A stretch of DNA of 64,000 bases from CBDCBA01 sp965214125 (GTDB lineage Bacteria; Planctomycetota; Phycisphaerae; Tepidisphaerales; Tepidisphaeraceae): positions 1 to 64,000 of the forward strand of contig CBDCBA010000024.1 of NCBI GenBank assembly GCA_965214125.1, written 5' to 3'. Positions 49,290 to 57,354 of the stretch are shown here, in pieces. The notes under the pieces were generated by a model. That model saw only the letters and a list, made by a program, of their open reading frames with translations, was not told the DNA's origin and did not search any database. Within the stretch, counting starts at the first letter, position 1, and every line of letters begins with the position of its first letter. Position numbers and translations under genes: made by a program.

Positions 49290-49949
49290 ATGACCAGAAC
49301 GCGCGTCAAGATTTGCGGCGTGACGAACGTCGAGGACGCCCTTGCCGCCGCGAATGCGGGGGCGGACGCGGTTGGCATGGTGCTGCACGCGCCGGGGCGG
49401 AAACGCGAGATTCCGCTGGACCTCGGCCGGCAAATCGCCATGGCGCTGCCGCCGTTTGTTACGGCGGTCGCCGTCGTCGTTGATCTGCACCCAATGCGTC
49501 TGCGCCAACTCGTCAGTCACGTGCCGGTCGGCCTCGTGCAGTTCCACGGCAACGAGTCGAAGACCGACGTGCTCTCGGCCCAACCCATCCGCGCGACCAA
49601 AGTGGTGCCGGCGAACGATGGGCTGGGCGACGCGATGCGCCGGTGGGAGCAGGCGAGCGTGTGGAACTTGTGCGGCCTCGTGATCGACACCCCCACCGGC
49701 GGAGGCACGGGAACGCCGCCCGACTGGGATGTGGTGGCGGATGCTGTCGAGAAATCGTCTTCGACCTCCTTCCCCCTGACGTTGGCCGGTGGGCTGACGC
49801 CCAGAACCGTCGGAGATGTCGTCCGCCGCTTTCGCCCGTGGGCGGTCGATGTCAGCAGCGGCGTCGAGGGGGAGACGGTTGGTCAGAAGGATCCCGCGAA
49901 AATTGCCGACTTCATCGCCGCCGTCCGCGAGGCGGATCGCGCCCCATAG
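49290..49949 (+). CDS. trpF: phosphoribosylanthranilate isomerase
   Basis: A 219-residue TIM-barrel enzyme converting PRA to CdRP in tryptophan synthesis. VKICGVTNVEDALAAANAGADAVGMV has the catalytic Cys in KICG. LVQFHGNE is the conserved middle strand, TLAGGLTPRTV binds phosphate, and AVDVSSGVEGETVGQKDP carries the catalytic Asp. Length is normal. No other trp gene is adjacent, and the gene is bracketed by two different palindromic repeats. ATG 49290 immediately follows the upstream palindrome. Confidence 0.95.
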   Translation: MTRTRVKICGVTNVEDALAAANAGADAVGMVLHAPGRKREIPLDLGRQIAMALPPFVTAVAVVVDLHPMRLRQLVSHVPVGLVQFHGNESKTDVLSAQPIRATKVVPANDGLGDAMRRWEQASVWNLCGLVIDTPTGGGTGTPPDWDVVADAVEKSSSTSFPLTLAGGLTPRTVGDVVRRFRPWAVDVSSGVEGETVGQKDPAKIADFIAAVREADRAP

Positions 49950-50014
49950 CCGCGACCCAACGGGTCGCCGGTTGGTCGGCGTAATCAGACCGGCGACCCG
50001 TTTGGTCGCGGCTA
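49947..50014. repeat. TAGCCGCGACCC palindromic repeat after trpF
   Basis: Left arm TAGCCGCGACCCAACGGGTC and right arm GACCCGTTTGGTCGCGGCTA pair over 25 of 26 bases around a 16-nt loop. The trpF stop codon TAG is the first part of the left arm. The same core occurs after murG at 34526-34556. It probably also serves the convergent oxidoreductase gene as terminator. Confidence 0.78.
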
Positions 50015-50035
50015 CGAGGTGGAGACCAGTCTCGC

Positions 50036-51115
50036 TCACTCGCCGTCGACCGCCTCCGCTTGGCCGCTCGCCTCGCTGCGGAAGGCGGCCTCCAGCACCG
50101 CCAGCACGCGGCGCGACTCGCGCGGCTTCACCAGCAACTCCGCCCCGCCGCGGATTGAATCGCGCAGGTTCGCGTAGAAGTCAGGCCAATCGCCGGGCAG
50201 GGTCTCGACCCGCTCGGCATCCTCGGGGCGGCCCGACAGCTTGCCGTCGCTCGCCGACCGCAGACGCCCCCACTGCTCGCGCGGCTCGCGAACGGCCTGG
50301 ACGGCGTCGATGCCATTCGACAGCTCCCCCTCCTGCGGGTCGATGCCGAACTTCTCGAAGGTGGCCGTCGTCCCGCGCAGGTAGAACCTTGGCTTCGGCA
50401 AGGCGGCGCGGCTGGAGCAGTCGATCACGCCCGTCCGCCCGTCAGCGAAACGAATCAAAACCAGCGCGTCGCTCTCGACGTCGGCATCCTCGAATTCACG
50501 GACGATCCGGGCGTACACGCTCTCGATCCGGCCGGGCATGAGTACGAGCAACTGGTCGATCAGGTGGCTGCCGAGGTCGACCAGGCGCCCGCCGCCGCGA
50601 TCGGCGTCGCCGCGCCAGCCGCGGGTGGGGCCAAAGCTTTGCCACGCGAGTTCCGCCCAGCGCAGATCACCAAGCCGGCCGTCGGCGACGAGACGTCGCA
50701 CGGTGAGAAAATCTCCGTCCAGCCGGCGATTCTGGAAAACGCTCAACACCCGCCCGGCAGTCGCCGCCGCCTTCAACATTGCGTCCGCCTGGGCGACGGT
50801 CGTGGCGATCGGCTTGTCGACCAGCACGTGACGGCCGGCCTCGAGGCACGCGATCGCGTCGACGGCATGCCGGTCGTTCGGCGTGGCGAGGACGAACAGC
50901 TCGGCGTCGCCCGCCAGCGCGTCGTCCAGCGTCGCGTACGTCGGGCAGCCGTGTTGCCGCTCCGCGTCAGCCCGCTTGTCCGGTGAGCGCGATACAACGC
51001 CGCGCAACGTCATGCCCGGCGTGGTCGAGGCGAGCAGCCCGTGACACAGGCGGCCCCACCGGCCCCAGCCGACAATCGCAACGCGGACCGGCGGGTGATC
51101 GCTCGTTTCGATCAT
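50036..51115 (-). CDS. Gfo/Idh/MocA family oxidoreductase
   Basis: A 359-residue NAD(P)-dependent oxidoreductase. VRVAIVGWGRWGRLCHGLL is the Rossmann loop; here GWGRWG replaces the more common GxGxxG. LRGVVSRSPDKRADAERQHG follows, and AGRHVLVDKPIATTVAQADAML has DKP instead of EKP. GGGRLVDLGSHLIDQLLVLMPG carries the active-site His. It is immediately downstream (11 bp) of the ybbR gene on the same strand, so it could be cotranscribed with ybbR and cdaA. The substrate is unknown. Confidence 0.9.
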   Translation of the reverse strand: MIETSDHPPVRVAIVGWGRWGRLCHGLLASTTPGMTLRGVVSRSPDKRADAERQHGCPTYATLDDALAGDAELFVLATPNDRHAVDAIACLEAGRHVLVDKPIATTVAQADAMLKAAATAGRVLSVFQNRRLDGDFLTVRRLVADGRLGDLRWAELAWQSFGPTRGWRGDADRGGGRLVDLGSHLIDQLLVLMPGRIESVYARIVREFEDADVESDALVLIRFADGRTGVIDCSSRAALPKPRFYLRGTTATFEKFGIDPQEGELSNGIDAVQAVREPREQWGRLRSASDGKLSGRPEDAERVETLPGDWPDFYANLRDSIRGGAELLVKPRESRRVLAVLEAAFRSEASGQAEAVDGE

Positions 51116-51126
51116 GCCAGTTCAGC

Positions 51127-52341
51127 CTACCGGGTGAAGGTCGCGAGGCTGAACGTCACGCTCGGCGCCTCGCCCCGCAACTCCACCTCGGGCGGCAACG
51201 TGAAGACCAGCGCCCGCGTGATAGTGCGGCCCGGCGGATAGCGATCGTTGGGCTCGATGATCAAATGCGCCTGCACCTGCTCGGCAAAGGCGGGATCGCT
51301 TTTGAGCCGGTCGATCACGGACCTGGGCCCGCTGACGCGAATGCCGTTGACCACCCGCAGGTCGCCCGTGGGAACGACGAGCGTGACGCTCTCGCCCGAT
51401 TCCAGTGCAGCCGGCTTGTCGATGTAAACCGCGACCGCGGGCAGCGTGTGCTCGGCGATCTGGCGTTCGCTGCGCGTAAAGGTGGCGGCCACCTCGGCGG
51501 GCTCCAGGCGGAGGCGTTCGAGCGCAGCCGAGCCCAACTCCTCGACAATCGCCTCGCTGATCTCGGGGGCCAGCGTGACGGCGACGGCGGTGGTTTGCGG
51601 CCCAGGCGCCGCGTCCTCCGGCAAGGCGGCGACGACGACGGGCTCGCCCGCGCGCATGACGCGGCGGACGATCTCCATCACGCGCTCGGGCGCCGAGACG
51701 GCGAGCTGTGCCGGCTCGAAAGTGACCTCGCCCACCCGCTCCGTCCGTGGCAGCCCCGTGGCGGCGGTCGCGACAGGCACACGCTCGTCGGCCGTTCCCT
51801 CGACGCTCACCTCCACGCTGGCGGGCGTGACCTCCGCCAGCGTGACGCCGAAGCGAGAGAGCGTTTCGGAGCCTCGCAGCGCCTGCTGTAGATCAATCGA
51901 CGTGCGCTCCACGGGGTCGGCGGTGAGCTGAACTTCCAGCCCAGCCGAGGCGGGATCGCGCAGCTCCCGCAGCGCATCCTGCAACCCCGCCCGCGGGCCA
52001 CGCAGCGCCAGCGTGACGTCCAGCGGCCCATCGGCCCGGTTAAGCACCAGGCCTGGGGCCGGCACGCGGCGAACAAAGCGGTCGGCCTCGACGTGCGACA
52101 GCCGCACGCGCACGCCGCCGACGACCTGCTCGTCAAGTTGCTGCTCCTGCGCCCAGATCCAGAGCAGCAACGTGAGCGGGATCGTCCAGGCGAGCGTGCG
52201 CAGGATTTCGACCGTGCGCTCCCGCGTCCAGCCGCGCCGCAGACGGCGGCCGGTGACGCCGAGCCGGCGCAGGCGGCGGGCCAGTTCGCGGTCGCGTTGG
52301 CCGCCCTCGGTTAAGGTCGTTTGCCCGGTATTAGTTGCCAT
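51127..52341 (-). CDS. YbbR-like (CdaR) domain protein
   Basis: A 404-residue protein with one N-terminal span (LAWTIPLTLLLWIWA) and several extracytoplasmic YbbR repeats, recognisable from repeated patterns such as RVRLSHVEADRFVRRVP and LTADPVERTSIDLQQAL. YbbR/CdaR proteins are encoded beside diadenylate cyclase and modulate it. The start ATGGCAACTAA overlaps the cdaA stop by 11 bp, which couples translation. The basic segment before the span (RRLRRLGVTGRRLRRGWTR) fits a cytosolic N-terminus. Sequence outside the repeats is poorly conserved. Confidence 0.85.
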   Translation of the reverse strand: MATNTGQTTLTEGGQRDRELARRLRRLGVTGRRLRRGWTRERTVEILRTLAWTIPLTLLLWIWAQEQQLDEQVVGGVRVRLSHVEADRFVRRVPAPGLVLNRADGPLDVTLALRGPRAGLQDALRELRDPASAGLEVQLTADPVERTSIDLQQALRGSETLSRFGVTLAEVTPASVEVSVEGTADERVPVATAATGLPRTERVGEVTFEPAQLAVSAPERVMEIVRRVMRAGEPVVVAALPEDAAPGPQTTAVAVTLAPEISEAIVEELGSAALERLRLEPAEVAATFTRSERQIAEHTLPAVAVYIDKPAALESGESVTLVVPTGDLRVVNGIRVSGPRSVIDRLKSDPAFAEQVQAHLIIEPNDRYPPGRTITRALVFTLPPEVELRGEAPSVTFSLATFTR

Positions 52342-53428
52342 TGTTCACCCCCGCGACCGGCTTGGACGTTTGCGCCGACTTTGCCGCGGGCCGCGGCAGG
52401 GGCGGCTGTTCGGACGGGGCGGAGATCCGCGAGCCGCCGATGGGCTTGATCTCGCGAATGGGCGCCGGCTCGTCGCCGTCACGCGACGCCTTGGCCGTCG
52501 GACGCGGCGTCGGCTTGCTCGCCTCGGCCTTGGTTCCCTCGGCCTTGGTCCCGCCCGCGCGCGAACCCTTAGCTTCCTTCGCCTCACGCTTCTCGCGACG
52601 CTCCTTCGCCTGGGCCTTCACCGTCAGTGGAACGCTCTGGCCGGCCAGTTCGTAGAGCATCTCGCGGAGCCGCTCGACGCCGAGCCGGCGGTGCAGGTGC
52701 CCACGCTCGGCGATGCTGAGGTCGCCGGTCTCCTCGCTCACGATCACGACGATCGCGTCGGTCTCCTGGCTCAAGCCGACGGCCGCGCGGTGACGGCTGC
52801 CGAGTTCCTTGGGTAAATCGCCGCTCTCGGCCAGCGGGAACTGCACGCCCGCGAACGCCAGCCGGCCGTTGCGCAGAACCACGCCCAAGTCGTGCAAGGC
52901 GGTGTTGGGGTGGAAGATCGTCGTCAGCAACGCGCTTGTGACTTGGGCGTCAACGGGCGTGGCCTCTTCGGTATAGCCGCCGAGGCCGACGTCGCGCTCG
53001 AGCGCCACGAGCGCTCCGACACGCCGCCGGCTGAGCGTGGCGCACGCCTCGACGAGTTGCTCGACGTCGTCGGTCATCTCCGCGTGGCCGCGGAACAGGC
53101 GCGTCTCGCCCAGCCGCATCAGCGCGCGTCGAAGTTCGGGTTGGAAGACGAGCAGGATCGCGAAGGTCGCGTAGAAGAGGAACTGCTGGAACAGGACTTG
53201 GAGCCGGTCGAGATCGAGCACGCCCCCGAGCAGGCGGACTGTCAGGCCGAGCGTGATCAACACGACGGCCACGCCCTTGAACACGCGGGCGCCACGGGTG
53301 CCCTGGAGGAACCGGATCGTCCAATAGCAGACGACCCCGATCACCAGCCACTCGAGGGCGATCTGCCACCACGGCACGTTCTTCAGTGCCGTGTAGAAGC
53401 CGGTGAGGTTGGGCAGCGGGTTGAACAC
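52331..53428 (-). CDS. cdaA: CdaA-type diadenylate cyclase with altered DGA motif
   Basis: A 365-residue membrane enzyme expected to make c-di-AMP from two ATP. Three N-terminal spans (ALEWLVIGVVCYW, VFKGVAVVLITLGLTVRLL, FLFYATFAILLVF) precede the DAC domain. RRVGALVALERDVGL, LTTIFHPN and LGSRHRAAVGLSQETDAIVVIVSEETG are intact, including RHR. The motif usually read HDGAV is here HDLGVV: Asp180 stays, but Leu181 and Gly182 replace Gly and Ala. The C-terminal 110 residues are a low-complexity Lys/Ala/Glu/Pro-rich tail. It starts with GTG 53428 and overlaps ybbR downstream. Confidence 0.9.
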   Translation of the reverse strand: MFNPLPNLTGFYTALKNVPWWQIALEWLVIGVVCYWTIRFLQGTRGARVFKGVAVVLITLGLTVRLLGGVLDLDRLQVLFQQFLFYATFAILLVFQPELRRALMRLGETRLFRGHAEMTDDVEQLVEACATLSRRRVGALVALERDVGLGGYTEEATPVDAQVTSALLTTIFHPNTALHDLGVVLRNGRLAFAGVQFPLAESGDLPKELGSRHRAAVGLSQETDAIVVIVSEETGDLSIAERGHLHRRLGVERLREMLYELAGQSVPLTVKAQAKERREKREAKEAKGSRAGGTKAEGTKAEASKPTPRPTAKASRDGDEPAPIREIKPIGGSRISAPSEQPPLPRPAAKSAQTSKPVAGVNNGN

Positions 53429-53521
53429 GCGAGGCGGCCGGATAGTCGAGACAACGCAAGGGGCGAACTGAGCCTAGCACCTGACGATGCGTCAACGCCG
53501 CCGCAGCCGTGCCACGAAGGA

Positions 53522-53899
53522 TCATCGCGGCAGCGACGTTCGAACGCGGCGGGCGACGTCGGCCATCAGCACCACGCCCGCCAGCAGCCCGCCGATGCCG
53601 GCCGCGAGCAAGGCCAGGCCGGTCGTGGTCTGGCCCACCTTGTACGGCGATGTGTTCGGCAGGAGGAACCAGGCAAGGCCGAGTACGAGCAGCAGTCCGC
53701 CGAGCACGAGGCAGATCGGCAGCGTGAAGCGAGCGAAGGCGATTGCCCCGCCCTCGGCGTGAGTCGGGTCACGCCGTCGCCGGGCGGGCGCGGCGGCCCG
53801 ACGTCGCGGCGTTGCGGTACGCCCGGCGCTCGCGAGTGCGGCCAGCGGGTCGTCTTCTGACGCAGGCGGCGACGAAGGCGGTTCGGGTGGGTCGTGCAT
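53522..53899 (-). CDS. small membrane protein with Pro/Arg-rich N-terminus
   Basis: A protein of about 125 residues. The first 60 are rich in Pro, Ala and Arg (MHDPPEPPSSPPASEDDPL then TPRRRAAAPARRRRD). Two spans follow (ARFTLPICLVLGGLLLVLGLAWFLL and TGLALLAAGIGGLLAGVVLMA). I do not recognise a family. It lies upstream of cdaA on the same strand with a 93-bp gap, so a shared promoter is possible. The start is uncertain; ATG 53914 would add five residues, and longer versions translate non-coding sequence. Confidence 0.6.
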   Translation of the reverse strand: MHDPPEPPSSPPASEDDPLAALASAGRTATPRRRAAAPARRRRDPTHAEGGAIAFARFTLPICLVLGGLLLVLGLAWFLLPNTSPYKVGQTTTGLALLAAGIGGLLAGVVLMADVARRVRTSLPR

Positions 53900-54050
53900 C
53901 GGGGGCGACAGCATACCACGTTGCGCCCTCGCCCCCCGCGGCGCTGCCAACGGGCAACAGGCCGCACAGCCGGACGAGTGCGGTGCGAGAAACCGCCGAC
54001 TTCCGCCGCATTTTGCGCCGTGGCATCGGCGTTGATCGTCCAACGGCGTT

Positions 54051-54317
54051 ATGCCCGATGCCGATCACGACCTTCAACTCGATCGCTTGATGAGCGAGCT
54101 CGACCTGCTCCCCGCCGAACACCGCGAGCGATTGCGCGAGGCGGCCGAGGTCACGCGCCGCCGCCAAGCGCAGCTCCGCCAGACGATCGAGAAGCTTCAG
54201 GAAACTCTCGATTTCCTCCGGCTGGGCGTGAAGTACCTTGTCTTCGATGTCGAGGCCACCAAGCGCGAGAACGCCTACCTGCGCAAAATGCTCGACGAGG
54301 CCAACGGCGACGATTAG
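54051..54317 (+). CDS. small coiled-coil protein, hypothetical
   Basis: An 88-residue highly charged protein, almost entirely helical. Heptad-like spacing of Leu and Ile runs through LLPAEHRERLREAAEVTRRRQAQLRQTIEKLQETLDFLRLG, followed by VKYLVFDVEATKRENAYLRKML. It has no signal, span or catalytic motif. I do not know a named family. It is divergent from the small membrane gene upstream of cdaA. A 22-bp perfect palindrome lies about 35 bp after its stop. Confidence 0.7.
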   Translation: MPDADHDLQLDRLMSELDLLPAEHRERLREAAEVTRRRQAQLRQTIEKLQETLDFLRLGVKYLVFDVEATKRENAYLRKMLDEANGDD

Positions 54318-54352
54318 AGCGGCTGAGCTTGTCTCTTGGTGTCCACCTCTGA

Positions 54353-54409
54353 TGTAGGGTGGGCACGGCCCACCTCCGGATCCCGATGGTGGGCCGTGCC
54401 CACCCTACA
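54353..54409. repeat. perfect 22-bp inverted repeat
   Basis: TGTAGGGTGGGCACGGCCCA at 54353 and its full complement ending at 54409 form a 22-bp perfect stem with a 13-nt loop. It is a typical dispersed palindrome and also suits termination of the upstream coiled-coil gene. The rest of the gap 54318-54533 holds only the following terminator. Confidence 0.82.
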
Positions 54410-54483
54410 ACAAACGCCACGGTTCAAGTTCAACAGATTTACAGCGGTCCGCCCGACGCCCGTGAACGAGGCGCCAATGCAGA

Positions 54484-54509
54484 AGGCCCGCACCGGATGG
54501 TGCGGGCCT
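54484..54509 (-). terminator. GC-rich hairpin after the protease gene
   Basis: AGGCCCGCACC-GGAT-GGTGCGGGCCT is an 11-bp perfect stem with a 4-nt loop, 25 bp beyond the stop of the minus-strand serine protease. On the minus strand it is followed by TTCTGC rather than a long T run, so termination strength is uncertain. Confidence 0.65.
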
Positions 54510-54533
54510 CCTGCGTTGCCAAGCGATGGGCAC

Positions 54534-56396
54534 CTACATCCCGCCCAGGCCACCGGGGCCCTGAAGGCCGCCGGGGCCTTGCAGCCCGCCGGGACCTTCG
54601 TCGTCGCCCTCGTCGTCATCGTCTTCGTCGTCGTCGGTACCGTCATCGACGTCGCCGGCGAAAATCAGGACGAGCAGCGTCTTGCTCTTGACCTCCTCGG
54701 CCAACTCCACGGCGTTGAATCGGCGGTCGGTTTCGGTGTCGTACTCGAGCGTGGGCGCTTCCTCGACGTCGCTCAGGAAGTCGCGGATCTGCCGCGGGCC
54801 GACGGCAAGGCTGACGATCGAGTCGTAGATCTTGCGGTACGCCGTCGTGATGCCGATGACGTGGCCGTTGCGATCGAAGATGGGGCCACCCGAGTTGCCC
54901 TGGGTGGTCTTCATGTCGAGGTAGAGGTCGAACTCGTCGTCATCCGTGTCGTTCGAGCTGACGGTGCCGCGGGCCGTCTGGAAGACAAAGTTGCCCGTAC
55001 CAACGGTCGGGTACCCGGCCGTCATCACGTCGGCCTGAATCGCCGGGACGTCATCCTGGAGCAGATGGAAGAACTCGGTCGTCTCCCCCTCGGGAAGCTC
55101 CACCTTCAGCAGCGCGACGTCGTAGTCGTCGTCGGCGGCGACAAAGCGGGCGGGATACTCGATGAAGTTGCCCTTGTCGTCCTTTTCACTCAGGCGAACG
55201 CGGTAGTACATGCCCTCGTCGGTTTCGGCGACGTGGCGGTTGGTCAGGACGTAGCCGTCGGCGGTAATGAAGAAGCCGCTGCCGTTGCCGCGTAGGCCGG
55301 GCGGGCCATTGCCGTCGGGATCGTCGGGGTTGATGTCGTCAACGCCGTGGGTGAAGTCCTCGATCCAGACCAGTCCGCTGGCGCTGTACCGGCCGCGAAG
55401 CAGCTCGGCTTGGAGGTTGATCTGGCGGAGCGTCGGGTTCGCCTGCGTGTACCCGCGGGCGTTGCAAAACTCGAGGGCTGAAAGCAAGTTGCCGGCCGTG
55501 AGATTGGTTTCGGCGATCTGCACCGCCTTCCACATGAACTCGACGCCCTCCTCGTACTGCTCCTGGACGAACAGGCCCGCGCCCATGCTGCTGAGCACGG
55601 CGGGAAGCTGCGGCTGGAGCTTGATCGCCGCCCGCGCGTGCGCCTCGGCCTGCCTGAGCTTCGTGGCGCCGCCGGGTACGTTGTAACCCTGGTGGAACTT
55701 GAGGTAGCCCAAGCGGTAGTGCGGGCGGAAGGCGTTGGGGTAAATCTGCAAGGCCTTGCGGTAGCCGCGCTCGGCGTCGAGCACGTTGCCCGACCGCTCC
55801 TTTTGCATCGACTCCTCCACCAAGTCGTTGGCCTCCTTCTTCATCTCCTTCAGCTCGTCGCCACCAACCCAGCCGCCGCGAATCTTCTCGCATCCGTCCT
55901 GGTAACGCTCCTTCCAGACGGCCAACTCTTCGTTGGCGCGTTCGGTGAGGGCGTCGTTGAGGTCCGTGCGGGTGAGGAAGCCCTCCCACATGGTGACGGC
56001 CTCGACGGGCTCGCGCACGCGCTCGGTGCGATCGAGGATGCGGTCAAACTCCTTCTTGGCGACGCCGTTGCCGAGGAACTTTGAGTCGCCCGACCCGCCG
56101 TCGGCGGAGGCGGTGGCGTCGGCGCCGTAGGCGTCGCCGTTGACGCTGGCGATCTTACTCGCCGGCATCATCTTGATCTCGCCGTCGTCGGTCTTGATCT
56201 TAACGAACCGCCCGCCGCCGATCGGCTCGATGGTGCCGACGAGTTCGGTGCCGTCGTCGAGGGTGATCTTGTCGCCCGCCCACGCCGTCGGCGCAGCCAA
56301 TGCGAGTGCAAGGACACCTGCGGCGACCAGAACTGCGAGGGGACGGGCCGGCTTCCACCTGGCCCACCACGACGTGCCGGATTGGGATTGCTTCAT
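54534..56396 (-). CDS. secreted trypsin-like serine protease with TPR region
   Basis: A 620-residue exported protein. ATG 56396 gives a signal peptide (ARPLAVLVAAGVLALALAAP, then TAWAG). An SH3-like strand region (ITLDDGTELVGTIEPIGGGR) follows, then a TPR-like helical block (ERGYRKALQIYPNAFRPHYR, AAIKLQPQLPAVLSSMGAGL). The C-terminal half is an S1C/HtrA-type protease: TNRHVAETDEG (His), DDDYDVALLKVELP (Asp) and TTQGNSGGPIFDRNGHVIG (Ser). No PDZ domain is present. The tail is very acidic (DDGTDDDEDDDDEGDDEG) and ends in three GPGGLQ-like units. The order of domains is unusual. A role in envelope protein quality control is plausible. Confidence 0.88.
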   Translation of the reverse strand: MKQSQSGTSWWARWKPARPLAVLVAAGVLALALAAPTAWAGDKITLDDGTELVGTIEPIGGGRFVKIKTDDGEIKMMPASKIASVNGDAYGADATASADGGSGDSKFLGNGVAKKEFDRILDRTERVREPVEAVTMWEGFLTRTDLNDALTERANEELAVWKERYQDGCEKIRGGWVGGDELKEMKKEANDLVEESMQKERSGNVLDAERGYRKALQIYPNAFRPHYRLGYLKFHQGYNVPGGATKLRQAEAHARAAIKLQPQLPAVLSSMGAGLFVQEQYEEGVEFMWKAVQIAETNLTAGNLLSALEFCNARGYTQANPTLRQINLQAELLRGRYSASGLVWIEDFTHGVDDINPDDPDGNGPPGLRGNGSGFFITADGYVLTNRHVAETDEGMYYRVRLSEKDDKGNFIEYPARFVAADDDYDVALLKVELPEGETTEFFHLLQDDVPAIQADVMTAGYPTVGTGNFVFQTARGTVSSNDTDDDEFDLYLDMKTTQGNSGGPIFDRNGHVIGITTAYRKIYDSIVSLAVGPRQIRDFLSDVEEAPTLEYDTETDRRFNAVELAEEVKSKTLLVLIFAGDVDDGTDDDEDDDDEGDDEGPGGLQGPGGLQGPGGLGGM

Positions 56397-56590
56397 GTCG
56401 TCTGGCAAATGCTCACCCCAGACCAGAGAGCCAAAAATAAGCGGGGGCAACAGATGCCCCGGCATGGCGGTGGCTGGGTCAAGGTTGATTGTAAGTGGTG
56501 AATCGGTCCACGTAAAGCCAAACTGAACCGACTGTCTTTCCCGCCCTCGCCAACCGTGCCGGGCGGGCACTAACGCGACGCCTTAAGCTA

Positions 56591-56630
56591 GTTGCCGCTT
56601 CGCGTCGCCGGTTGCCGCTTCGCGTCGCCG
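56591..56630. repeat. exact 20-bp tandem duplication upstream of rpsL
   Basis: GTTGCCGCTTCGCGTCGCCG occurs twice in direct succession, 56591-56610 and 56611-56630. It lies in the 352-bp region between the protease start and rpsL, which must hold both divergent promoters. Nothing else in this region stood out apart from a short CGCCCGGC-type inverted repeat near 56560. Confidence 0.8.
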
Positions 56631-56748
56631 GGCCTAGAGTCGCCCCTTGCCCGCCGCGACCCGGCGGGCAGGCGTTTGCACCCGCTTGGCGAAGCCGCCA
56701 AGCCGGGTTCGCCGACGAATGCCCGCGCCGTAGCGACCGATTCTCCCG

Positions 56749-57120
56749 ATGCCGACGATCAACCAGCTCATCAAGAAGCCGCGCAAGCCCCTCGCGGCGA
56801 CCAACAAGGTTAAGGACCTCAACCAGAGCCCGCAAAAGCGCGGCGTCTGCGTGCAGGTCAAGACCATGACCCCCAAGAAGCCCAACTCCGCGCTGCGCAA
56901 AATTGCCCGCGTGCGGCTGAGCAACGGCAAGGAGGTGACGGCCTATATCCCCGGCGAAGGTCACAACCTCCAGGAGCACAGCATCGTGCTCGTGCGTGGC
57001 GGCCGCGTCCGCGACCTGCCGGGCGTGCGTTATCACATCGTCCGCGGCAGCCTCGACACCCTCGGCGTCGACGGCCGCAAGCAGGGCCGCAGCAAGTACG
57101 GCGCGAAGAAGGGCAAGTAG
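56749..57120 (+). CDS. rpsL: 30S ribosomal protein S12
   Basis: A 123-residue ribosomal protein at the decoding centre. It begins MPTINQLIKKPRKPLAATNK. KRGVCVQVKTMTPKKPNSALRKIARVRLSNGKEVTAYIPGEGHN and VLVRGGRVRDLPGVRYHIVRG are nearly universal. The lysines in TPKKPNS and the loop of RVRDLPG are unchanged, so no streptomycin-resistance change is seen. It leads a short string with rpsG, the usual neighbour. Typical length and codon use support strong expression. Confidence 0.98.
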   Translation: MPTINQLIKKPRKPLAATNKVKDLNQSPQKRGVCVQVKTMTPKKPNSALRKIARVRLSNGKEVTAYIPGEGHNLQEHSIVLVRGGRVRDLPGVRYHIVRGSLDTLGVDGRKQGRSKYGAKKGK

Positions 57121-57174
57121 CTCGTCAACAGAATGGGTAAGTAGCCCGTCAGCCCGCTGCCACTCCATCGCCCC

Positions 57175-57309
57175 ATGTCGCCGCTATTGTTGGCCCGTGT
57201 CATCGAGGAAAGTTCCGCCAGCGGCTTCGTCTGGCCGGTGCTGAAAATCCTCCTGTTCCTCCTGCTCGGCATCGCCGTGCTCATCTGGTGGCTCAAGCGC
57301 CAGACCTAG
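57175..57309 (+). CDS. 44-residue single-span membrane protein between rpsL and rpsG
   Basis: ATG 57175 opens a frame of 44 codons plus TAG. The protein starts MSPLLLLARVIEESSASGF and then has one long hydrophobic helix (VLKILLFLLLGIAVLIWWL) with a basic end (KRQT). The charge pattern suits an inner-membrane peptide. I know no family for it. It lies in the 234-bp space between rpsL and rpsG, on the same strand, and would be cotranscribed with both. Coding status rests on the clean membrane-helix pattern and G/C-rich wobble positions. Confidence 0.5.
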   Translation: MSPLLLARVIEESSASGFVWPVLKILLFLLLGIAVLIWWLKRQT

Positions 57310-57354
57310 TCCCGACCGACCGATTCGCCCGCCCCCGACCGCCTCCCGAACCCC

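Noticed and set aside
47634..50039. An 801-residue minus-strand open frame opposite the M3 peptidase and trpF
   Set aside because: It is the antisense of two well-supported genes, has biased shadow composition (Val, Ala, Arg, Leu, His-rich) and no motif.
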